From the NCBI GenBank assembly GCA_917880885.1, contig OU862917.1:53118727-53182726 (forward strand): a stretch of DNA of 64,000 nucleotides, in the 5' to 3' direction. The notes under the pieces are model-generated. The model was not told the DNA's origin. It searched no databases and worked only from the letters and a program-made list of their open reading frames with translations. This stretch comes from Limnephilus marmoratus. Lineage: Eukaryota > Arthropoda > Insecta > Trichoptera > Limnephilidae. Of the stretch, positions 10,513 through 22,565 are shown one piece after another. The stretch's first letter is position 1. Each line of letters starts with the position of its first letter. The translations under genes and the position numbers were made by a program.

Positions 10513-11480
10513 AATGAAACTGTCAAGAGTTTTCGATAAACCACCCCTTTCCACCTCTTAGAACAGGATTTTAATACTTTTTGATGAATTTTTCAACCCT
10601 AGACGTTTAGAATAAGAGGAAAATTATTAAAATAAGTAATTTTCATCGATAAAACGTAATTTCGTAGATAAACGTTTATCTATCTGATTCTGCACAAAGC
10701 CCAGGCAACACCGGGAACTTCATATAGTTAATTATAAATTACATCCTGCTTTCAATTTATATTTCTCCCCAATCCCCGCTTCAATTTACCTTTTAGTTAA
10801 TTTGCATAGTTTTCCTTGCTTGGTTGAACATATACGTATTAATTATTATTTAATTTCTTCCAAGTACATCCTTAATCTCTTCGTTATTGTGTAAATTTTA
10901 CTTAATTTACTAAATTAGGTAATTGATGCGATCTTGTGTCATTTTATAACAGAAGCGTGAACGCAAGGGAAGTGAGAATGTAATTTGAAGTTGAAACTAA
11001 GTCAGCTCTAAATGACCCATGTCCGGTTAGCACTTGAAGTAGTTACCTATTTGTTTTGTAGTATGAACTAAGTTTAACATCTATCAAGTCTGTACCATGT
11101 GTTATAATATTCTGTGTGGGACATATGTGTAAAAGCTTATCACCGTAATAACGATATTTAACTAAATAGAATAACAAAATATTCATTTTTGGAAACAAGC
11201 AAGACATTTGTTTACCCGATAAGAATTGCAGCGAAGTTTTTTACGCAGCCAGCAATTTGCGCGGAATTGTAAAAAGGACTTTTTTATTTTCGAGGACTGA
11301 ATGGTGATATTACAATGCGAGTTGCCTGTATACTGTCAATAATTTATTGACAAATCATAGAAAGGGGGACGCTCACGTCGGCTCCCGCGACCCTCTCGTC
11401 TTAATTTGTTCCCCTTTCCCTGATTGGATGGTCTATTAATTTAAATTTCTTAGTTATATTATAACATTATCAACCACAAA
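10513..11480. other. Unassigned AT-rich sequence
   Basis: No gene, tandem repeat or recognisable element is seen. Confidence 0.4.
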
Positions 11481-12312
11481 TATTAGACAATTATACAATT
11501 ATACGTTAAGACCATTCTCATACACATGAGGAAAAATGATTTAACACTCAAAACTCAACAAAATATTTGCACCCGCTATTCATCACACCAAAAATGCAAA
11601 ATTCCTACAACAAAAACAGCTTTCGCACAACGACAGTTCTCTTACATCGCGCCTAAAATGTTTAACTTACTGAGTATTGACATTAAGACATCGAAAACTG
11701 ATGACCTTTATGCCATTAGTGTACAGAACTGGTTATTTACTCATGGAAGGAAATATTACATCTTAAAAACTGTTCTTATTTTTTCATATTTCTCGAGTAA
11801 AAAATCTCATCTCTAAATTAATTTTCAACCAAAACTTTATATAACGCTGATGCTTTTTTAAATATTTTTTAACATCGTTCGTCCATTTCATACGCTGCCT
11901 AGGAATACCTGCTTTTGTTTTTTGGGGTCTAAGATTATCATTGTTCATCTGTATAGATGATTTACATATATATTCTTATTTTTATTTCCGTTATCCTTAA
12001 AATATTATTATTTGTTACTTTTATTGTTATTCTATTTTATTTTTGTTCATGCAAGATTCACCTACTTTAACTCCTTTCCTGTATGTGATCATGTACCTAA
12101 TACTAGTATGAATATTTTCCCTAATTTATATGCTACATGTTTGTCCTTTCATCTACATATATGGATGATTATACTTATTATTTTATACTTAATACAACAT
12201 CTTATGAATCTCGACTGCCATAATACGGGCATTTGCCTAGCTCGGTAGTCGAAAAACCATATAAAACAAACCTGTAACAAACAAAATGAATAAAGAAAAA
12301 TTTAAAAAAAAA
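11480..12312 (+). pseudogene. LINE 3' fragment (RT tail plus 3' UTR)
   Basis: The ORF at 11526-11816 has the character of the last part of a CR1/Jockey-type polymerase: TRYSSHQKCKIPTTKTAFAQ, then RQFSYIAPKMFNLL. It is followed by an AT-rich 3' UTR with GCATTTGCCTAGCTCGG and a terminal A-rich tail near 12300. The catalytic RT core is missing, so the insertion is strongly 5'-truncated. Confidence 0.55.
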
Positions 12313-13511
12313 GTACATGTTTAGTTTTCTAATTAAGTTTTATGGATTATCAATGGTGATAATTATTATCAACAAGTTAATTCATTTGGGCCAAAGATGG
12401 CGCCAGTAATTTCAGGTGTCGGTGATGTATGATCATTTTTTAACATTATCCCTTCCCCATTTACAAAGAAATAATAAATATAAAAAGTCTACTCTAGCTA
12501 AAATTAACACTTCTCTAATAAAACTTGCATACAAAACATAAAGTATTAAATATACCATTGTCCGTTGAGTGGGGAATTAGTTGTGTGTCGGTAACTTGTA
12601 ACTTTAAAAAACATAACAATAAAAAAGATAGATTCAATTTCTCAAAGGGTGCTTTATTTAATAAAAAAAACAACAGAACCACTTATTTTCTCAAGTCCTA
12701 TCTTATTCACAGTACCTATCTGTTAAAAAGATTTCTTCGGGTCAATCCTACGGCTTTTCCAAAGGTTCGCTATACGACATATCACAATGCATATAATCTG
12801 ATAAATACTATATTACAGGGAATACCTATGGCCTGAATTGCGATCTCCATAAAACCATCACGTATTTCCCCAAAGCAAACAGTATTTGATGACCCGACCC
12901 CATTTGATAAAGATAAATCAATGAATGAATGATACATCTTTCTCAGAGCATCACTATTTGCTCTTTTCGGAAAATAAATAAAAAACGAACCCTGTTCGCC
13001 ATATAAATATAAAATTGATGTAAGTGAATACCCGGAGAGCAGTGGATGAGGAGGGAGGTGGTGAATCTGAGTGCGTGGGATGTTGCCCCCCCCCCCCGTG
13101 ACCCCCTCAGCGTAGAGCCCAACCCGCTGCGGTATCGCGGGGTGCATGAGGGGGTGAAGAATGAGCAAGGGAGAAGGTTTCGGAGAAATCCCCGAACGCC
13201 GAAGGTGATACGAAGTCGACTTATATATTCTGCGTTAGTACTTTTTCGAAATAATGGTTTTTTCGTATTGCGACGAATATGTATATCTGGAGAATTAGTT
13301 TGAATTTTAAAAAGGTTTGGCCAGTAGGTTTACCAGTTAAAAAAATGCTTTTACACCAGAAAAGTATTTTTTTAATCAGTCAGTGTTTTTTTTTCTTACA
13401 CAAAATGCTTCAATTTGTCCGCACTCGTTTTGAGAGTGACCCGTTAGTTGATCCCCCTGACAGATGGCAACCCGATATGATATTTAATGTAAAATTATAA
13501 TTTTGTGTATT
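12313..13511. other. Unassigned sequence
   Basis: No family is recognised. A minus-strand ORF at 12782-13168 has no motif I can place, and its N-terminal half covers a low-complexity C-run near 13088. 13060-13200 is G-rich. Nothing here can be called a gene with confidence. Confidence 0.35.
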
Positions 13512-13748
13512 ATTTTTTTTTACATGAATACCGCACAAGAGTCCCTACTGCTCCCATCTAGAGCCATTGAAAATATGGCATCACCAATTGGGGTATGTTA
13601 TGAGACTGAAGGTAATGGGGAGAGGAAGGAGATAGGGAAGAGAAAGGTGGGGAAGTACCTGGCTATTCAGACCTGGTTAAACATGGCTAAAGCCATTTCA
13701 AGCAACGATTCGAGTCTGTATTGTGGTCTTACACTAGGGCGATACTCA
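13512..13748 (-). repeat. SINE-A copy, 5'-truncated
   Basis: The plus-strand reading starts with a T-run and ACATGAATACCGCACAAGAG, passes CAATTGGGGTATGTTATGAG, and stops at GGGCGATACTC, where the rest of the 5' half is missing. A Harbinger MITE sits 12 bp beyond. The plus-strand ORF across both is not a gene. Confidence 0.75.
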
Positions 13749-13760
13749 AAAATACCCTTA

Positions 13761-13926
13761 GGGAACGTACTCATACTACGTGACCTGTTCAGGGGGGGGG
13801 GGGTCTTCAAAATACCACGCTTGGTACAAATGAGCGGCGAGTTCCTTAGGTTTTTGGTCACCGGGGGGGGGGGGGGGGGGGGTTAAAAATTGCAAAAAAT
13901 TGGTCACGTAGTTTGGGTACGTTCCC
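13761..13926. mobile_element. PIF/Harbinger-type MITE, copy 3
   Basis: 166 bp with TIR GGGAACGTACTCATACTACG and its inverse, flanked by TTA at 13758-13760 and 13927-13929. Same layout as copy 1, with a longer G-run (about 13863-13882). Confidence 0.8.
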
Positions 13927-14179
13927 TTAATAATAAGTTGGTATGATTATAAACATTTTTTTGTTGGATTTTGGCAAAAAATCACCAAAAAAGTCACCGG
14001 AGATCAAAATCTTCATTAACATTCCTTACTTCGAGTAATTTCAGAATTTTTTTTTTAATTTTTCATTTCATTTCTTTGAAGGTTACATTAGGTTATTGCC
14101 CATTAAAGTAGTCAGTACGTTCCGTTCAGGTCTTGGCAATAAGTATTAATTGCGTGGCGGGCCGGAGCGGGAAAAGCTG

Positions 14180-14393
14180 GTAATAGAGACCCTTTGACTC
14201 CAGCTGGACTCTTACTACCCATCGCTTTGCACCGCAGTGGGAGGGATAGATTCGAACGTCCATCACCCCTGGACACACCGAACCCCAAATTCCTACCCAT
14301 CCCTCATAACCTTTTCCATCGTGCTTTAACACCACCTTTCTTTCCTCGCCATCCTTTACTTTAAAGGACACTCCACACAGCATCCCCAAGATA
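14180..14393 (+). repeat. SINE-B fragment
   Basis: Contains the family blocks CTTTGCACCGCAGTGGGAGG, TTCCTACCCATCCCTCATA and CACTCCACACAGCATCCCCA, then stops just before the terminal hairpin. The two minus-strand ORFs over it are shadows. Confidence 0.65.
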
Positions 14394-14410
14394 ATTATTT
14401 TACTTAGTTT

Positions 14411-14777
14411 TAGTAAGGCTCTTGACTCGCAATCCGAAGGTTGCGGGATCGAATCCCGACCTGGGCAAAAAAAAAATTGATTAAATTGTGTTATTTCACA
14501 ATTAATTTATTTAAAATAATATATAGCATATTTGCGGCACGTTCCAGAGTGGAAGATACTCAGGGTGTAAGACCACCATTCAGAATTGAAAAGTAGCTTG
14601 AAATGACTTTAGCCGTATTTGGTGATCAGATTTGAATAGCCAGGTATTTTCCCACCTTCGTCTTCTCCATCTCTTTCCCCTCTTCACTACGTTCAACCTC
14701 AAAATCCCAATTGGGGATGCCATAGTCTCACTGGCTCCAACGGGAGTAGCTGGGACTATTTATATGAGGTATTTATA
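14411..14777 (+). repeat. SINE-A copy, near full-length
   Basis: Starts within the tRNA-like head (AGTAAGGCTCTTGACTCGCA) with B-box GGATCGAATCC at 14446-14456. The AT-rich linker follows (GTTATTTCACAATTAATTTA), then the conserved body and the tail ending near 14777. The extreme 5' A-box part has been lost. It lies directly after a SINE-B fragment. Confidence 0.78.
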
Positions 14778-15837
14778 TAAAAACGGCCTCCTGTATGGAG
14801 TAACGTAAAAAAAATACGACATAATCTAACTTCATAAAAAATAAACTTTAAGAAACTCATGTTTTTATCAATAAATTCTCACAGATACAAGGAAACAATA
14901 TTCCATTCATCCAAACAAACAGTTAAATAAGAAATGGTAGAGGCGTTACGCAATACGCAATAGGTTCATCTCGTCCCAAAGAAGTAACTTCATTTCGCGA
15001 TAAATCTGAATGACACAGGGAAGGCAGTGAACTACAAGTTGAATAACTTCGGTGCCTGCTTCGAATGGCCAAGTCATCACAACTTTTACACCCTCCACCC
15101 TCCATAAACTCCAAAGTAAAACAACTACTTTAATATACAGAATACAGCCTGTTTTGTTGCTCCAAACTGAGGCCACGATAAACCCTAACCTTTAACCCGG
15201 ATGTTCACTTTACCTCGGAGGCTTTGTGACTGACAAAAGGCTTCAATTTATTTCCTTGAGTCATTAATCGTGAATGGTTCAATTTAATTGAAAATTCAGC
15301 AGTTTTATTATGTTAATATTAAGCGTTTGGCATTCTAAAAGATACCGCTCACCAAAAAATAAAAACGACAATAACTAAATGGGTTATTAGCTGAGACGGT
15401 TTTACTTTGTGTGACGTTATGATAAAATTAGTAAACTTTATCTCTTAAAATCCAATCTTTATATTCCTTTACAATTCCAATCGACAATAAGAACCAGATC
15501 TTTAACAAACTTCACTCTTGGTTTCCCATTTGAAAGAAATATAAATTAAACTGTACAATCCTGCCAACATCGTTGAAACAATCCTCACAGAATACACCAA
15601 TTTTATAAAACTTAATGTATCGTTTTGGATAAAACCAAAAGGTACAGATTTTAACTCCAAATCAAACATTATGCAATAACATATAATTATTATCTGTATT
15701 TTTTGCCTTTCTTTTATATTTTATAATATTATTCATAATAATGCAATCGATTCGCAATAATTCTACATCAAAAACACCTCAGCACATGTTCTCCTAGTGA
15801 AGTGTTGACGAAACACTATAATTTACGGTACTTATTA
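14778..15837. other. Unassigned AT-rich sequence
   Basis: Two overlapping minus-strand ORFs (14923-15114, 14946-15176) have no family I can name. No tandem structure or terminal repeats are found. Confidence 0.35.
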
Positions 15838-15965
15838 TTTTATTTATTTTAGGGAAAGTTGACAGCAAATCTGAGATTACACAATAATACAATAATAAGA
15901 TTAATTATGCCAAATATGAATTTTCCACTGATGTTAGTGAATGATAAAGTGTGACATTGTAAGGG
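15838..15965 (-). repeat. Jockey-like LINE 3' UTR fragment (paralogous empty site of element K)
   Basis: On the minus strand this reads CATCAGTGG-AAAATTCAT, GGCATAATTAAT, GTAATCTCAGATTTGCTGT, CAACTTTCCCTAAAATAAAT. That is the same order as 50655-50726 joined directly to 56191-56215. It is therefore another copy of LINE J's 3' end without the 5.4-kb insertion of element K. Confidence 0.75.
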
Positions 15966-16382
15966 TGTTTTCTTAATTAATTTATTTTTTAGTTACAATA
16001 TATGAAAGGGGAGCGGGGAGGAAGAACATTGGATTAGGATTAAGAGGCAAAAGGCGGGAATGCATAAGGATTGAACTTTCTAGTTTGAGTCATAAGTGCA
16101 GGATCTGTATTAAATGAGTTCTGGTTGGGGTTGGCCTTGCAAAGAGGGAGGTTAAAAGTAAGCGATTGTCTGCTGTTGCGATTTGGAATATGAATGATAG
16201 GCGTTTACATATTCTAAGTATTATATATATTGACACATTATTAATTAAACAAATATTAAATAAATTTATTTAACCGAAAAATAAATAGATGCAACAAATA
16301 AATTAATAAACATTGGAAACATCTGAATCTTTTGAAGACGATTAAGTTAATTTTGAAAACATGGTATTCTTGACCTCCGTGT
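15966..16382. other. Unassigned sequence
   Basis: AT-rich with a purine-rich patch at 16007-16060. No gene or repeat is recognised. Confidence 0.35.
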
Positions 16383-16773
16383 CAAGGGGTAAGACTCTTG
16401 ACTAGTAATTCGAAGATCGCGGGTTCAAATTCCGGCGAGCGTAAGTAAATTTCATTTGTGTTATTTTACAATTTAATCTTTTAAAATAATAATAGATATA
16501 TTTGCGGCATGTTCCAGAGTAGAAGACACTTTCAATATTGCCCTGGTGTATGATCACCATTCAAAATTGAAACGTAGCTTGAAATGGCTTTAGCTGTGTT
16601 TGGTGACCAGATATGAATAGCCAGGCACTTTCATACCTTCCCTATCTCCTTTCTCTCCTCTCCGCCTTCAGCCTCACAACGTACCCGAATTGGGGTTGCC
16701 GTAGACTTACTGGCTCCAGGCGGTTGGGAGCAGTTGAGACTCTTGTGCGTCATTCACACTGAGAAAAAAAAAC
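16383..16773 (+). repeat. SINE-A copy, near full-length
   Basis: Head with AGGGGTAAGACTCTTGACTA and B-box GGGTTCAAATTCC (16421-16433), AT-rich linker, then body (TTGCCCTGGTGTATGATCAC through GACTCTTGTGCGTCATTCAC) and an A-run tail. The A-box half of the head is only partly recognisable. Confidence 0.8.
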
Positions 16774-17080
16774 TGCATAATTTTATTGCGCCCTGGTGCT
16801 AATCTAATAAAGCTCTTGGCGTATTTTTGTAGCTAATGACGACTGCCGTAGCAGCAATAGGGCCTTTGAGGACGCTTTTGACCGAACCGAAACCGACGCC
16901 GACGCCGGGAGTTTTTATTCTCCAAATGTGAACAAGGCGTACAACTGTCTGTATGTCTATAGTATGATACCGACAAACATTTATTATCCAAACTCATTCA
17001 AATTTAAAATCTCCTAGATACACAAAATAGGCCATGTATGTAACTACGAAAAATGGGTTCAATTCGTTAACGGTGTATTT
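16774..17080. other. Unassigned sequence
   Basis: Includes a short ACCGAAACCGACGCCGACGC-type repetitive patch near 16890. No gene is seen. Confidence 0.35.
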
Positions 17081-17249
17081 AAATTTTTTATTTTTTATTT
17101 TTTTTTTTTATTAGTAATAGAAGGTACATAAATTACAAATAAATTTTATACAGTAATTAATTACATAGTAGAATATTTGATGTACCCCCATAATTAAGCA
17201 AGGCTTGTGTGTATGGGGGGGTGTTATTGTATTGCTTTTTTAATATCAT

Positions 17250-20210
17250 TCAGTTTAAGTTTTCAGTATAATTTTTTAGGTGAGTTTTAAAACTTTTTAT
17301 ATTGGTATTCATGTTTCTAATTTTTTCTGGTAATGAATTAAAAAATTTTGCTCCGAGATATTTATAACTCAATTGTCCAATTTTTTTTTTACATTTTGGA
17401 GTGGGAAGTATTGATGTTTGTCTAAGACTTCTGTTATTTTTGAAGGGTGCAACTTGATTTTTAATATTATCTTTATAAATTTGTAATGTTGCATGATAAA
17501 AGTATAATGCACTTAATTTTCTGACCTTAAATTGTTTGAATAAAAGTTCTGACGAATATGAGTAGGGTTTTTTTAAAATTGTTTTCATTATTAGTTTTTG
17601 TGATATGTAAATTGTTTGTGTTTGATTTTTATATGTACCGCCCCATCCTATAATGCCGTATTGTATAATTGATTGACAGAAAGCGAAGTATGTGGTTCTA
17701 AGTAACTTTTCGTTTAAAATATCTCTTAAACATCTAAATATATATGTAAGTTTCCTTATTCTGTTGTTCAGAATATTTATGTGTGGAGACCATTTTAAAC
17801 GCTGGTCTATTGTTATGCCCAGGTACTTAATATCAGTTTTGCTTTCTATTTTTGAACATGATATATTACATTTGTGGTTTTCTGTATTTGTCACAGAGTG
17901 GATTATTAAGTTTATTTCTTTAGGTGTTTCTTGTTTTTTAATGAAAAATGGTAAATAATAGATTTTTTTAGAATTTAAAGTCAACAGGTTTTTATCAAAC
18001 CACAATTTTAGTGCATTGATATCTGTATTTGCCATTTTGTTTAATTCAGACCAGGTGTTTGCTTTTAGTAATAGGACTGTGTCGTCAGCGTAGGAGACAA
18101 TGTCTCCATATTTAGAAATATTGAATATATCATTAACATATATAATAAATAACAATGGTCCCAAAACTGTACCTTGGGGTATTGAAAAATCGCTATATTT
18201 TGAATCGCTGACTTGATTTAGTAATTTTACTTGTTGTGGTCTTTCATGTAAATAACTAGCTATCCATGCTAAGACTTTCCCATTAATTCCTATAGATTTT
18301 AATTTATTTATTAATTTTTTATGTGATATGCTGTCGAAAGCTTTTTTCAAGTCTATAAATATTCCGATACATTTTTTATCGGAATCTAGGGCCGTATATA
18401 AATAGTTGGTTATTTTTGCTATCGCGTCGTGAGTACTTGTATTTTTTTTGAAGCCGAATTGATTATCATTAATTATTTTATTTTCATCTAAGAATGTCCA
18501 AATTTGTTTTTTTACAATTTTCTCATATATTTTTGATATATTTGATAGAAGGGAAATCGGGCGGTAATTTTGTGGATCTTTAGGACAGTCTGTTTTATAA
18601 ATGGGAGTTATAATAGCTCTTTTGTAATTATTGGGAAACTCGCCATTTACTAGACTTAGGTTTATTATATGTGTTATTGGGAGAATTAAGTATGTTTTCA
18701 TCGCTTTTATTGTCTTCGCATTTATGTTATCAAAGCCGGGGGCAGAACCTCCTTTTAGTTCCGAAATAGTTCTGTCAATGTCGGCTTCTGTGACTGGCTC
18801 AAATTTATTTATTTGACATTGTGTTCTGTGTTGTGGATTTGATATATTGGTCGAATTTATGGATTTTGCTAGGTTTTTTCCAACGTTATTAAAATGGTTA
18901 TTTAAAATATTACAACATTTTTTTGTGTTATTTTGTACATTATATATTAATTTCCCATCTGATATTTCGGATATGTGCTTATATGTTTTATTTTTATTTA
19001 TTATTTCATTTATTGTTGACCATATTTTTTTATTATTGTCTTTAGCTTCTGTTATAATTTTTGAGTAATAGTCGTTTTTCGTTTTTCTAATTAGAGTAGT
19101 TAATATATTTTTATACTTTTTATAATATATTATAATTTTATTGTTAACTAGTGGTCTTTGTGTTATTTTATAAAGTTTATTTTTTTTTCTAATGGCTTTT
19201 ATTAATCCTAGAGTAATCCATGGTTTAATTTTCTTTGTTTTTGAATTGGGGACGATCTGTGTTGTTTTTGTTGCTTCTAAAACGTGTTTAGTTAAAGTTT
19301 TTTCAAACAGTAAGGCACTTTGGTTGGTGCATTTATTTTTTAAAACTTCTTCCCATTTTTCATTTATTAATGATTTTTTTAATAATTCATAGTCTATTTG
19401 GGAATATGGAAGATTTAATTTGGGTATTGTGTTTAGTTTTTTATTTGTCTCATGTAATATAAGACACGCGTAATGGTCAGTTATATTAGTTTTCCAAACA
19501 GTAGATTTAATATTTTTTATTTCATTCAAATGTATATTACACCAGATATGGTCTATACATGATGGAGTTTGGTTTTTAATTTCTCGAGTGTTACTATTAA
19601 TACAAGATTTAAAGTTGAGGTGTGTCATTATGTTAATGAAATTATTTTTTTTTATCGAGTTATGGTTAGCAGAGATGTTTATATTGAAATCACCACATAC
19701 AAAAGTAAGAATTTTCGATAATTTGCTTAGATATTCATATAGTTCATTTATGAAGTTAGTTATGTTTGATTTGTGTGTTCTGTATACTGTTATAATTCTG
19801 TATAATTTGTTTATTAATTTTATATCTATTTTTAGACAATTTACATGTTGTATATCAATTTCTTCAATGTTAATAATTTCACACTCGTCATGAACAAATA
19901 TAATTATACCACTATTTTTATTAATTGGTGTTGTTGTTGCGATGCCTTTGTAGTTGGGTAGTGCATTAATGTGTTGATCGTTATTACAGTGCGTTTCTGT
20001 TAACACTATGCAGGCGGGCGATTAAAACAGATCATTTATATTTATCAAAAATTCATCAAGGTTTTTTGCGATGCTTCGAATGTTCATGTGTAGTAATAAA
20101 AAGGGGGGACTGTTTGTAACGCACCACTTATTAACTTCTTTGATATTTTGACATATTTCTTGGTTTATTTTGTATTTTTCGTCAATTTGTTTTACTATGT
20201 ATTCGGTCAT
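17250..20210 (-). pseudogene. LINE C ORF2: APE endonuclease and reverse transcriptase
   Basis: 986 sense positions, open except for one in-frame TAA at 20024-20022 after residue 62. The endonuclease shows LLHMNIRSIAKN, TETHC, VCGDFNINI, CIDHIWCN and TDHYACL. The RT shows GSAPGFDNINAK, NYRPISLLSN, NQFGFKKNTST, FIDLKKAFDSISH, PQGTVLGPLLF and catalytic YADD (complement of 18081-18092). A C-terminal tail typical of Jockey/CR1 follows (RKLSALYFYHATLQIY, KYLGAKFFNSLPEKIR). The start ATG (20210-20208) overlaps the ORF1 stop as ATGA, suggesting termination-reinitiation. It would nick DNA and prime reverse transcription of its RNA if intact. Confidence 0.88.
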
Positions 20211-21212
20211 TTTGAATTATAATTAATTTTTTCTTGAGCAAAGTTAAGCATTTTCAATCTGTGTTTGCATTTTTCACTATTTGATTTGTGGTCTGTTGGA
20301 GTCGTAGTATTAAATTTTAAATTAAGTTCTGTGCAATTAATGCATTTTGGTATTTCGTTCTTATTGTTGCAGTTTTTTAGGTTATGTTCACCCGCACAAT
20401 GAAGGCATATTGGTTTGTTCGGTGGTTGGAGGCAACGCATTGCTGTGTGACCATATTTTTGGCAATGGTAACACTGCATTAGGGGGTTGCAATCCTCTAC
20501 TTTAATTTGGTAAAATCCTAGGTTTACGCTTTTTTTCGAAATTAGAAGATTTCTGAGATTTCCACTGGTTTCGAGAATTATATTTTTTTGTTTAAATTTT
20601 TTAATTTGTATGGTTCCTTTGTATTTAATCTGATATAAATTCTTCTTGTGTATATTTTTCGTCTATTCCTTTAAAGATCATGCACGGTCTTTTTTTATCA
20701 ATGCTTTCAACGTGTATTCCTTCAAGTTTTAACTTTGTAATTTCATTTTTGATGTTGGCCATATCATCCGCTTTTTGTAAATTTATTATTAATTCATTTT
20801 TTGATGTCTTCCTGAAGCTACTTACTCCGATTCCTAGTTTAGATATTTTGATGTTCTTCGTGATGGTTTCTTTTATGTCTTCGTTATCATTTTTAGTTTT
20901 AATTATAATGGGGTATACTGGAATATTGGGTGTTGTGTTTTTTCCACTGGTGATGCTAGCGTAACTTCTCGTAGTAGCATTGTTTTCCAGATTTTGATAT
21001 TTTTCTAAGTTACTGACATATTTTCTATCACTGCTGATAATGTTTTCTTGTAATTCAATTATTTTTTCTTGTTATGACAGACTCTCTTTGTTAATAGCAT
21101 CTTCCAATTTTGTTATTATGAGTTCAATCGTATTTTTTGTTTTCTGGTCCTTGACAGTCTGAATTTTCGAAACCTCACTCTTTAACTCACTTAGATAGCT
21201 CGCTACCGTCAT
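20207..21212 (-). pseudogene. LINE C ORF1: gag-like zinc-knuckle protein
   Basis: Starts MTVASYLSELKSEVSK with a coiled-coil-like N-terminal region. A TAA occurs at codon 47 (21074-21072). The reading continues through RSYASITSGKN and a basic middle domain until a frameshift at about 20625, and resumes to end at 20207. The C-terminal part has zinc knuckles CYHCQKYGHTAMRC and CLHCAGEHNLKNC, and a possible third (CINC...). Such proteins coat the retrotransposon RNA and act as chaperones. It ends with TGA inside the ATGA overlap with ORF2. Confidence 0.8.
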
Positions 21213-21252
21213 TTTTGGTTCTTCAATTTGGGTTCGAAAATGCCCCCACTCT

Positions 21253-21789
21253 ATTTAAAATTTAAAATATTGTCTCTTGTTACAGTAACAGCCATAACAA
21301 TATTCTGTTAACTTTTTGTCTATGGCTTCAAATGTCACTTATCTTCAAACTTCAAATTCAAATTCAAATTCAAATGGTTTGAAATTCAAATATCACTTGT
21401 CATGTTAATTTCAAGATTTTGTTTTTAAATTCACTCTTATAGTTTATGTGTTCTCACTGTGATTATTTATTAATTGGAAAACGATACACTTTTTTAATGT
21501 GATACACTTAGTTTTGTGTGAAAAACATAATCTAGATATCGTTTTTTTGAAACTTTTTGTAGGACAAAAATATTTGGTTACTTATGAAAAACTCCATAGA
21601 TTTGTAATGTAATGTTCTAGCAATATCAAAATGTAATGTACGAGTGTATAAAATTAAATTGTAATGTCAATAGTAATTTCCAGTGTTTTTAATATAGTGT
21701 CCGCTGCGTTCAAAATCGTATCTTCTCCAAGCATAAACTTTTTAATAAAAGTGTGCTTATCGGGAGTGACCTGACAGGTAAGTATGTTT
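21253..21789. other. Unassigned sequence
   Basis: Contains a short CAAATT-type hexamer run (about 21348-21375). Otherwise nothing is recognised. Confidence 0.35.
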
Positions 21790-22285
21790 TCAGAATCTGT
21801 TTGTAAATGATTGAGAAAGTGCAAAAGAAGTTTCTGAGATATTTGTATCTTAGAGACTTCGGATATTATCCCTGGTTATATCCATCAACCTTTTTGTCCG
21901 GCATGCTGGGTATTAATAGCCTCGCCGAAAGAAGGAAAACTGCTTTGCTGACAACAGCATATAAACTTTTAAACGGTAACATCTGTATTCCCGATATATT
22001 ACAAAAAAAAAGAGTTTTATGTCCCCGACAACTTCACAAGAGCACGCAAACACAGAACTTTTGTTGTTCCGAGATGCAGAACTAACTTACCATTAGTAAT
22101 GCCGATCGGAAAAATGATTATTTTACTAAATTTCCTGCCCCTGATATAGATATTTTTAAACTAAATATTGATCAATTCAAAAACGCTATTATTACTTAAT
22201 AAAATAAAATGTATGTTTATTATTGGTTACATATAACTGTAAATGTGCATTTAAAATAAAATAAATAAATAATAAATAAATTAGA
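21790..22285 (+). pseudogene. LINE D: 3' fragment of a non-LTR retrotransposon
   Basis: The ORF at 21807-22085 matches the polymerase C-terminal region of CR1/Jockey-type LINEs: IEKVQKKFLRYLYLRDFGYY, then SGMLGINSLAERRKTALLTT. A frame change follows. The 3' UTR ends in a TAAATAAATAA-type tail near 22280. The RT core is absent. Confidence 0.65.
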
Positions 22286-22565
22286 TAAGACAGCGCCTAG
22301 GAACTAATAAAAAATTGTTCAGCAACCTTGAGGTGACTTGAATGAAAAAAAATTAAGAAAAACGGCGCTCTACAAATAATTGACTAATTATTATTATAAT
22401 AAAAAGAATTCAAAATCAACTCTTTGTTAGATGGCTAAAATTGAATTAATTTAAAAGCCAAAAAAGGAAAAAATACCTTTTGCAAGGAAGCTTTAAAATA
22501 TTAAGATTTTTTGCGCCATTACCCAAGCAACATGAATATTATGAATAAATAGTTTTGTCCGTAAG

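Larger units (their letters stand above)
17082..21252 (-). mobile_element. LINE C: near full-length two-ORF non-LTR retrotransposon
   Basis: Layout on the minus strand: short 5' leader, ORF1 (21212-20207), ORF2 (20210-17250), a ~140-nt 3' UTR with a CCCCCATA...TATGGGGG hairpin, and an A-rich tail at 17111-17082. Only three lesions are visible: a TAA at ORF1 codon 47, one frameshift near 20625, and a TAA at 20024-20022 in ORF2. Both flanks contain TATTTAAA (about 17077 and 21253), a weak candidate target duplication. The element has endonuclease and RT but no RNase H, fitting Jockey/CR1-like groups. Confidence 0.85.

Noticed and set aside
13503..13886. 127-codon plus-strand ORF
   Set aside because: Composed of SINE-A body plus MITE copy 3 and its G-run; not a gene.
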